Assembly: GCA_032358165.1 (NCBI GenBank)
Contig: JAALGY010000015.1
Location: 2,046,001 to 2,110,000, forward strand
DNA: 64,000 nucleotides
Reading direction: 5' to 3'
Source: Diplosphaera chodatii
Lineage: Eukaryota > Chlorophyta > Trebouxiophyceae > Prasiolales > Stichococcaceae
Shown: in pieces, positions 56,281-64,000 of the stretch
How the letters are laid out: every line of letters begins with the position of its first letter
Numbering within the stretch: the first letter of the stretch is position 1
Notes under the pieces: generated by a model
What the model saw: the letters and a program-made list of their open reading frames with translations, nothing else
Database searches by the model: none
Told to the model about the DNA's origin: nothing
Position numbers and translations under genes: made by a program

Positions 56281-57540
56281 TGGGTGTACAGGCATCTATG
56301 CCCTCGTTCAGGGTACTGAGAATGGCATATTCTTGAGCGGCGTGGGTCCTGCCGTAGCGCAAATATGGGCTACAATCTTTGTTTAGCGGTTAGGAGGTAG
56401 GAGGTTTCTGCTGCTGCTTTGGTTTGTGGTGACATTTGAGCAACATAATGTCGGCAATTACTCTATTTGTTGCATTGCCCAGGGATTGCTCAATGTTTGT
56501 TTGTGTGTAGTCACGGTTGGCGTGGTCCAAAACACACAGTGAGGACGATGTACCGTACCCATCAGCATCAAGTCCGCGACCTCCTTAATTGCAATTGATT
56601 TGGGCTATTCCGCACAAATCCGCAGCAAATTTTAGTTTTTCTATGCTTTTCCGCACCCCCACGACAATTCTGCAGATGCATTCCGCAGCTGTGTTGTGTG
56701 GCACTGAATGCGATCCTGCTGTATCTGCTGAGGCATTATATCGATCAGGACGCTGTCTATGATGCAGTTTGAGCTATTTGCACCGCCGCACGAAAAGTTT
56801 CTAGCGGGATTTGAGCCTGGAACCTAATTTTAGGCGAAACTTGATTTTCTGCACCCAATCCGCACCCGATTTCGAATTGTTCACTCCCAATCCGCACCGG
56901 GCAAAATTCCTATTTTGGGTGCGGATTGGGCCATTCCGCACCCCCTTGAGAATTACTAATCCGGACTTGTTGCTGATGGGTACGGTAGAACATTTGCACA
57001 GCATTGATGCCCTGAGCAGCATAAGCGGGGCTCTGCGGGTAGCAGTACGCCTGGGGACCCTGGGCCTTCAGCCTCTGGCCATGTCAAGCTGCCGCCAAGC
57101 CTTCGTGTAGTGAGTTGGCTAGCACCGTAGACAGCCAACAACAGAAACAGCTCCTGCCGACCTGCCCCGTACGGTAGGCCCGTACCTCCGTTTCAACTAA
57201 ACCCTGCAGCGTCCATACCAATTGGGCTCCAGAGCCCTTACCATCTTCCTCTTGTCGGCTTCCCACGTTCTGCCCAGGGCTGTGTCGTTTCCCTGGCCTT
57301 TCCAGCTGTTTGCACCGTCACCCTCCCCAAGTCTGTAGACCTCAGTCTTTGGCGTCGTGCAGACCCCATCGTGGGTTGCCTCTAAGCAGTTTGGCCCAGG
57401 CCTGACGCACTTGAGCAGCTTTACACCCGGCTGCAGCCCTGGCACACAGTTTCAGGGATCTCGGTTGCGCCTGCAGTGCTGTGCCCCTGTGGCAGCTTTG
57501 AGGGGACCGAAGCCTGCACCCACACTGGGCAGTTCACGAC
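56281..57540. other. Intergenic 1.26 kb with CCGCACC-rich inverted repeats
   Basis: No gene supported between AFG1 and GID4. The first half is unusually AT-rich for this window and carries many CCGCACC motifs, including a perfect 14-bp inverted repeat (56854-56867 with 56917-56930). The second half (57050-57540) is pyrimidine-rich, probably the GID4 promoter and 5' UTR. Confidence 0.45.
56854..56930. repeat. 14-bp perfect inverted repeat with 49-bp spacer
   Basis: CCCAATCCGCACCC and GGGTGCGGATTGGG. A third copy of CCCAATCCGCACC lies inside the spacer at 56886-56898. Possibly a remnant of a small TIR/MITE element. Confidence 0.8.
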
Positions 57541-59578
57541 ATGATCATCGAGCCCGAACCGCAGGCCAGGAGCCTGGCGCACTTGGCCCGTGGGCGCCTG
57601 CCCGCCTATCGCGGCTTCCAGGACATCGCGAACCCGGATGACGAATGGGTTGAGGGAGTCAACGCGGCCACGCAGGCTGTGCGGGATGAAATCCTGCTCA
57701 GCAGCAACCGCCTAGGCAGCGGCCCCGGGACATATGATGCCAGCCGCCTGTCTACCGTGCGCCAGCTCCGCATGCTGGTGAGCTCACCATCTGAAGTGTC
57801 TGTCACGTGCAACGATGCTGTCTTGCACACGGCCATGCCGCCGCAGCAGGCGTGTCAGCCTTGCTGTCGGGCGTGGTTCGTAATTGGCAACAGCAGCTGG
57901 TGTTGGTGTAGAACACGTGCAGAGGAGCGGGAGACGTGTCGCATTGGGCAGTCAGGACGCATGCATCCAACGTGTCGCTGACGAGCAGACACAACATGCA
58001 CCGCCGCACTGGGTGCGCAGGGACGATACCTGCCAACGAATGCAGCTGGGACAAACAAAACTTCACTGGGACTTTTGTGCAGCGGGAGATGCGGGCGCGG
58101 GGGATGCGCAGCGAGGAGGGCGTGCGCAGCGAGATCCGGGCGCTGGGGCGGGGCGAGCTGCTGCGGCCGGGCGGGGCGGGGGACGCCGCGGGCGCCCTGC
58201 TCGACGCGGCGGAGCCCTGCCCCATCCTGTCCGACGAGTGGCACCTGCTCGACGACGTGCCGGGCCCCGACACCGCGCTGCTGGACCTCGACCTCCGGCC
58301 CGACGGCCGCCAGGTGGGCGCCGGCTGACTGCGCCAGTGGGTTCAGATGCAGAGCTTCGTGGGGAGCTGTACGTGACGCTTCAGTTCGGACCGAACCGGC
58401 AGTGACGCAGTGCCTGCGGGCCGCTCGCAGGTGGCACCGGCGGAGCGGCCGCCACTGCTGCGGCCCGGCATGTGCTTCCAGGGCAGCCAGTGCAACAACC
58501 GCATCAGCGACAGCAGCCACAACTGGTCGGTCGCAGTCTGTGTGGAGGTGATCCTTTGCGTTCACAGCCGCACCCATGGCAGCCAGTGCATTCCATCTGT
58601 GTACTGCTGCCTGATCAATGCAAAATGTGTGACATTCATGACACTGTGTCAGTGTTGTGCCTTGCAGGAGTGTGACTGGACCACCGGGTACATTTGCGGC
58701 AGCATGACAGCAGGTGTGCAGAATCACATGTGCGAAACCTGGGCACGTCTCATGTAGAATGTATGTTCGGATGATCTGCCTGCACCACACCTCACTGTCT
58801 GCGACGTCCGCCTATGTGGCTGTGCAGACAATGTTCCCAAGATCGATGCGCCGGTCACCACATTCTGGGAGGGCAGCATTGTGGGCGTCGGACCAAACAC
58901 CTTCGTCACTGGGCAGTGGGGGGCCGACAAAGCCAACGACTGGTCGCACTGGCAGAAGTGGGTCCGTTGGTCTTGCTGTGATGCCGCCACTGGGTGTTAC
59001 AGAGCAGTGTGCAGCCAGCTCTGAGACCCAGACCATAGAATCGCTGCGCGAGATGGGCTTTGGGTGCATACCGCCTCCATCTGACCATGCCTACCCATGA
59101 TAACGCAGGTTCCCAGCCTTCCAGCGCATACAGCAGCACCTGGCGCGGGCTTCGCACCCAGAGGAAGGCACCAGCGGGGAGGAGGCAGCTGCCGCTGCGT
59201 CCGCAGCAGTGGCCGCTGAAGACGTTGTCTTCATGCGCTGGAAGGAGCGCAGCTTCGACTCAAAACACACCGAGTCCTGCGGCCTGACAATCCAGGTCCC
59301 CGTTGGCGCAGTGCTGCATTGCTTCTCATGCACCATACTGCGACTATGTCGTGGCTGTGCTTCGGTTGCATTGTAAGGTTGCATACCTAGGGCGCCGTCC
59401 CATGGTATGGGCTGTCTGACTGCTGCAGGGCTTCTACTATGTGGCGATGTCGTGCACAAGTGGGCAGCTGGAGGGCTACTACTTTGACAGCGGGTGCCAG
59501 CCATTCCAGAAGTTGAAGCTCAATGCAGCGCGCACGAGCGACCATGGCTTCTCCTCCTCGACGTACCAGTTCAGCTGA
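57541..59578 (+). CDS. GID4: GID4/VID24, substrate receptor of the GID/CTLH E3 ligase
   Basis: GID4 binds Pro-N-degrons and passes substrates to the CTLH ubiquitin ligase. Seven exons join in frame to about 365 aa: 57541-57777, 58083-58313, 58431-58547, 58668-58713, 58828-58957, 59109-59295, 59429-59578. The beta-barrel starts in exon 3 (LLRPGMCFQGSQCNN) and continues CDWTTGYICGSM, APVTTFWEGSIVGVG, TFVTGQWGADKANDWSHW, FPAFQRIQQHLARA, DVVFMRWKERSF, GFYYVAMSCTSGQLEGYYF and QPFQKLKLN, ending TYQFS. The order is that of human GID4. The first two exons add about 156 residues (MIIEPEPQARSLAHLARG; SEEGVRSEIRALGRGEL) with no counterpart I know. The last exons are canonical. It converges with the methyltransferase gene. 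Confidence 0.88.
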
Positions 59579-59898
59579 CCATCAGCCGCTCAGCTGCTGA
59601 TGGCATTCATGTGAACAAGTGCTTTCATGGGACCTGCACTGATTTAACCGAGCCTTGGATGTATGGTGGTGCACGATTGAGGCGTACCAATGCTGGCAAA
59701 GGGCCACTGCACTCAGCTTCCCAGATGTTTTTCTGCCTGCATCGTCGAAGGGTTTGAGCGCCCAGATGGCATAATGCCTCAAGTTCGTGTACATCATCGA
59801 TGCTGCAGCTGACTTGCCTTGAGCTGTTCACTTGATGATGTTCGACCAGTGAGATTGATGATACAAGATGGCGACAAGCAGCCAGGGGCCACACGAGA

Positions 59899-62800
59899 TC
59901 ACAGCTGTCTTCTTTGAAACCACAGCAAGCGCATTGCTGAGCCTGATGTGATGCCCAACGATGTTGCAGCTTGCACAACCTCTGCCGGCCCATCCACTGC
60001 CAGCAGGCCTGCGACAGTCGCATGCTGCAGAATGACATCCTCGCTGACGCTGCGGGCTGTATGGCACAGCATCAGACGCGCCTCCAGCGAGTCAGACAGC
60101 AACGCCGCTGCCGCAGCAAACAGCGATGGGATGCTGGCTATGGCATAAATCACATCTGCACCACATACCACGTCAAAGCCGCCAGGATGTTCCTCCTGCA
60201 AACGAAGCAGACACATATGGCATGTTGTATCGTCAGGGCTGGGAGAGGCACTTCACAGCACCATACATGCTGCGCGCATTGCCATGCGCTGCACAGCTTC
60301 GCCTCAGAACCCCAAGCCTTTCGGTTGATCTGGCACCTGTAGAGCTGTGAGGTGGCGGGGATCGTCCCAAACCAGCTGCCGCAGCATGATGCGCTCTGCG
60401 AGAAACAGATGGGAGTTTGTAGCCAGGTTGCGGCCCAGCAGCCGCAGCGCTTCGGCGCTGCCGTCCGTGCAGACGATGCGTCGGGCGGCTCGGGATGCCG
60501 CCACAGCCGCCAGTCCCGCTGCCCCACACCCCAGTTCCAACATGTGCCTCCCTACAAGCGACGTCTTGGTGGCTTTTGGCCTTCCCTCCTCAGATATGAG
60601 GCTAGGCCTCGGCCTCCAATGTAGGCATGCAGATGTGCAGGCAGCAAGCATGCAGGAGTGGCGGTGTGCAAGGCAGGCGCCTCACATTGGAAGTAAGTTG
60701 GGCATGCCAGCAGCAGCCGCGCCAGGGGCCGTGCCGCCTGCCACACCATGAGTGCCGTGTGGCTAGCCGTGTGGCAGTGCTGCCGTGGCATCAGCGCCAG
60801 CCGCAGCGCTAGCCCTGGTTGCAGCTGCTCCACCACTTCCTTGCACAGCCCACGACATGCGATCATGTGGCCGCATGCAGTATTTTCCATACATGTAGTG
60901 GATGGATGAAGTGCTGACTGTGGTGAATGTCAGCCATGGCTTGTGCCAAGCCCCACCCGATGGTATGCACTGCTTTGCATCATGATGGTTACCTGCATCT
61001 CCACGGGCTCGTGAAACAGGTCTGACAGCTCAGAGCCAACGACTCCGCTGCTGGTGTTGGCCTCCCATTCGTGCTGCAGTGCGCCAGCCGCAGTCGAAGG
61101 TTGCTCGGCTGCAGGCAGCAGCAGTTCTCCTGCCTCCAGCTCGCGAGTGCTGCTGCCAGCCGAGGGACCCTCTGCATTGCTGGAGCTGCAGCTGTACACG
61201 TCATTGGCTGCCAGGCCCGTCCCTGAAGCCGCCGCACCTGTGCCAGGTATCCAAATCTGGGTCGGCTGCCCCATGAAGCAGGCGTGCATGCCCTGCGATG
61301 GGCGCATGGCATACTGATTGTCGTCACGGGCTGGTAGGGCAGAGTATGTAAGGCTCCATGTTCCAGTGCAGTCTTTGGTGCTCCATCCGTCGCCTCACCA
61401 GCGCCCTGGTATGTGAAGGTGGCTTGCACCCAGTGCCGCTCCATGGTGGTCTGCTGAGCGCGGTTGCAGGTGTACCGCTGGTGCACTTTGATGGCATCGC
61501 AGCTGAAGCCCTCTGCTGCAAAAAGATCCTGCAGCTCCGCCTGCGCATGCACAGCCGAGGTCCTCATGTTGCCTGCCACCCTGGAGCAACATCACCAACA
61601 CCCACCACGAGGACTACCAGACATGCTGCAGGCAAGTTCGGCCATGTCTGCACTACTGGGAGCTGCACTCTGCCTTGTGTGAGGCTCACATTGCTGAAAA
61701 AGTATGTGCGTGTGCCATCGCTTCGACAATAGGCACCAGGCCCCAACCGCCGGGTCTTCCCTGCCTGTAGTGCATATATGCACCTCTGGCATACTGATGA
61801 AGTGCCTTGCTTCTTTTGCGAAGGTATGCCCACATGGCAAGTGGCTATGGCCACCTTGTGGAGGCGTGCTGCTGCGAGGTCGCCCTCCGCATAGTCCCTG
61901 AAGAAGATCCTCCCGCTGCCAGGAATCAGTGAGCGTGCAATGTTACGGACTGCCTGTGGGACACACACGTGCAGAGTTGCCAGCAGAGATGGTGGCAGGG
62001 TGCAGATGAGTTCTTGCATATTGTTCTGATGACAGGCGTCAGCGGTGTTGGCAGATTTACGGCTGCAAACTTGCCTGCTGCATGCGAGACGGCGCAATGG
62101 CCGACAGCACGAACACTAGGGTGCACATCTCGATGCTGCCCGGCGGGACAGCTGCAGTCAGGTCATCGCTTGTGAGGTCTGCCACGAATGCATGGACGCG
62201 TTGCCGCTCGTACTGCGGGTGGCTCCTGCATGACGTGAAACACAGCCACAGCTAAGGGCTTGGTGAGGCTTGACATGATGGACCAAATGAATCAGCATAG
62301 TCCAGGTGTGCAGCAGCTGTGCTTTGGCAGCTTCTGTGTGGCCACCACACCTGACAAGGTCCACGGCTGTAGCGCTGAAGTCGCAAGCATAGATGACCGT
62401 TTCGGGGCGGCACACCTCCAGCAGAGGGTACACCGTGTTTCCGGCGCCGCACCCTACCTGCAGATGCATCGCAATTGGTGGGAGGTGCATGTGACAACAG
62501 GTTTGGAGTGCGCCTATACAAGGCGTCCAGAACTGCAGAACTTTGCAGGTCGCTCGCAAGGTCTGTGATGTCGGCACCTCCAGGATGGTGCGGGCGTCCA
62601 GCAGCGCCGGCAGCTCCTTGTCCAAATAGTGCCTCCACAATGGCAAAACCCTTTCACATGGGGCTCTCGCGCACTCGGAAGTGTCACTCTCAGAGGCGTG
62701 TCACCGTTCGTATGAATGACCATCAGCAGAGCTCACCTGTCCCTGAAAAACTTCTCGGCATGGCGCTTGTAGAAGCAGTCCCACCTGGCGCCGGCCCTGG

Positions 62801-62945
62801 CGTCCAGTTCATCTGTTCACCCGGTCAACAGCGGAGATTATGTAGTGGCGATGCTACAGAGAGGTGATGTGCTCATGAGGTGACTGGAACGCAGTCCACC
62901 TCTGGCGTCTGTCGATAGCTGCTCCGGCGGCACAAAATTGAACAT
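59899..62945 (-). CDS. Two-domain methyltransferase: METTL2/6-type tRNA m3C enzyme plus METTL16-family (Methyltransf_16) domain
   Basis: Twelve minus-strand exons join in frame to about 610 aa: 62945-62900, 62812-62737, 62632-62578, 62457-62351, 62225-62075, 61953-61855, 61764-61690, 61540-61399, 61330-60993, 60917-60686, 60551-60337, 60195-59899. The N-terminal half is a TRM140/METTL2-6 enzyme for 3-methylcytidine in tRNA anticodon loops: MFNFVPPEQLSTDAR, DCFYKRHAEKFFRDRHYLD, VGCGAGNTVYPLLE, YACDFSATAVDLV, VFVLSAIAPSRMQ, RIFFRDYAEGD, SDGTRTYFFSN, ERHWVQATF. After an Ala/Ser linker, ENTACGHMIA, MVWQAARPLARLL, HMLELGCGAAGLAAVA and FDVVCGADVIYAIASI form a second Rossmann methyltransferase like that fused in some land-plant TRM140 proteins. 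Intron 5 needs a GC donor (AG|GCAAGT). Two separate genes is the alternative, but the frame-keeping splice at 60993/60917 argues against it. Confidence 0.83.
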
Positions 62946-63496
62946 GAATGCCTGCCCGAAAGAGCTTCTTTGGACTGACGACGTGCGTCAAGCAAATACA
63001 GTCTTGTGGCACTGGATGAGCTTCCTCATCATAGCCCTGATAAACTGCTGCTATGCAGCCACTGTAGTCAAGGCAGCATGCGATGACCGCCAGCAGCATG
63101 CACTCAAAATAAAACACCGACCGAGTGCAGCCGTGATATGTGGCAAAACGATCAGGGATACACTGAGACGCTACTGTATCACCAGATCACCAGATATGTA
63201 AATACGGGCATACAGAAATCCAACCGCAGGTTGGTCATCGGAGTGGACTTGCCAGCTGAAAGGGTGTTAGGAGGAAAGGCCGCTCCCTATTGTGCCGTTC
63301 AGGTGCCATGCAGCAAACACGCAACTTCGGTCGAGGCTGCAGCACAGCTCAGTGGCAAGTTCTGGGCCGACTGGTAGGTCTGCTGCCGCAGAAACGATGT
63401 GGCCGCGGCTCAGGAAGCCGTGTTGATAGCAGGCGGTCGAACGTCAGTCAATCAAGACTGCAAGGCCTTTTCTTTGCACAAAACGCCCAGCACAGC
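62946..63496. promoter_or_regulatory. Divergent intergenic region, methyltransferase / RPN2
   Basis: 551 bp between the two start codons. The RPN2 frame stays open upstream to about 63290, but the family N-terminus begins at the ATG at 63497, so the rest is taken as 5' UTR. No specific promoter motif recognised. Confidence 0.4.
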
Positions 63497-64000
63497 ATGG
63501 CGGTGATGGATGTGTCGTCAGCAGAGGGATGGTTGTCGATGCTCAGCGAGGACTCCCCGCAGCTCAGAGTCCATGCGCTCAACGCACTGAATGGCGTGGT
63601 GCACCAGTTCTGGTTCCAGATTGCGGGGTCGCTTGCATCCATCGAGGCGCAGTCTGAGGATGAAAGCTTTGCGCACCAGGACCTCGCGGCGCTGGTGGCC
63701 TCGAAGGTGGGCCCTGCAATGGCGTGCGAGCTGGTTCACACGCCGCGCGGCACCTGTGCGCTGCTTCATGAGAATTGTGTCACACTGTCCTACCAGGTGT
63801 TCTTCAACCTGGGCGAACTGGACGATGCTCTGCACTATGCACTCGCCTCCGGCCCGCTGTTTGACGTCAGCGAGAAGTCTGAGTATGTGCAGACCATCCT
63901 TGGTGAGGGGTGCCATAGTGCTCCTGAGTGTCCCATGCACCTCTGCTTTGCAAGCGTCGACCGCAAGATGATCCCACTGACTACATGATGCCGCTGCAGC
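63497..64000 (+). CDS. RPN2: RPN2/PSMD1, 26S proteasome regulatory subunit 1 (5' part only)
   Basis: RPN2 is the large scaffold of the 19S base that carries RPN13 and contacts ubiquitin receptors. Only the first exons are in the window: 63497-63706 (70 codons, MAVMDVSSAEGWLSMLSED, LRVHALNALNGVVHQFW, FAHQDLAALVASK) and 63797-63902 (VFFNLGELDDALHYAL, ASGPLFDVSEKSEYVQTIL), joined in frame by GT-AG. This matches the start of plant RPN2 closely. Further exons lie beyond the window edge. Confidence 0.93.

Noticed and set aside
60686..60917. Separate METTL21-type gene starting at the ATG near 60890
   Set aside because: An upstream acceptor at 60917 joins in frame to the exon ending at 60993, and the ENTACGHM motif is internal in plant two-domain homologues.

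Overview
The window is nuclear DNA of a green alga (Chlorophyta), most like the Trebouxiophyceae. The evidence is: GC-rich, dense, intron-rich genes with GTGAG/GTGCG-type donors and TGCAG acceptors; plant-type families (SnRK1 kinase, ADP-glucose pyrophosphorylase, HOS15/TBL1, ILR1-like amidohydrolase, plant-type two-domain tRNA methyltransferase); an algal TGTAA poly(A) signal; and a cilium-linked IQUB homologue. The lineage is my inference; species cannot be named from the sequence. I saw no tRNA, rRNA or CRISPR array.

Layout. 0.2-25.5 kb is a conserved block: RPAP3 (-) and XPA (+) fire divergently, then a DMT/EamA transporter (-), the long RIC1 gene (+), a catalytically degenerate AGPase subunit (+), HOS15/TBL1 (-), RPL12 (+) and GPATCH11 (-). 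25.5-31 kb is accessory DNA: two 617-bp near-identical inverted arms around a 2.3-kb core, then a minisatellite, a 247-bp direct repeat pair and telomere-like motifs. Immediately after it (31.0-33.3 kb) lies an 8-exon gene joining a restriction-endonuclease-like domain to a protein kinase domain, the architecture of Crinkler/RHS-type (CR) effectors; this is the most unusual gene here.

34-64 kb returns to housekeeping content: a KIAA1143-like protein with a TPR insert (+), a basic hypothetical ORF (+), a DUF3783 protein (+), an intronless SnRK1 alpha kinase (+), a short IQUB homologue (-), proteasome alpha-2 (+), an ILR1-like hydrolase (-), VPS33 (+), ELOF1 with a one-base frameshift (-), AFG1 ATPase (+), GID4 (+), a bifunctional methyltransferase (-) and the 5' end of RPN2 (+).

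For several genes (RPAP3, DMT, AGPase, CR kinase, TPR protein, IQUB, PSMA2, GID4, methyltransferase) I worked out exon ends by hand and checked that every junction keeps frame. Four introns need GC donors. For RIC1, HOS15, ILR1, VPS33 and AFG1 the span and domain exons are supported but not every junction was resolved. Functional themes are protein turnover (PSMA2, RPN2, GID4), energy/starch control (SnRK1, AGPase), membrane traffic (RIC1, VPS33), and RNA/transcription/repair (RPAP3, ELOF1, XPA, METTL2-type enzyme).
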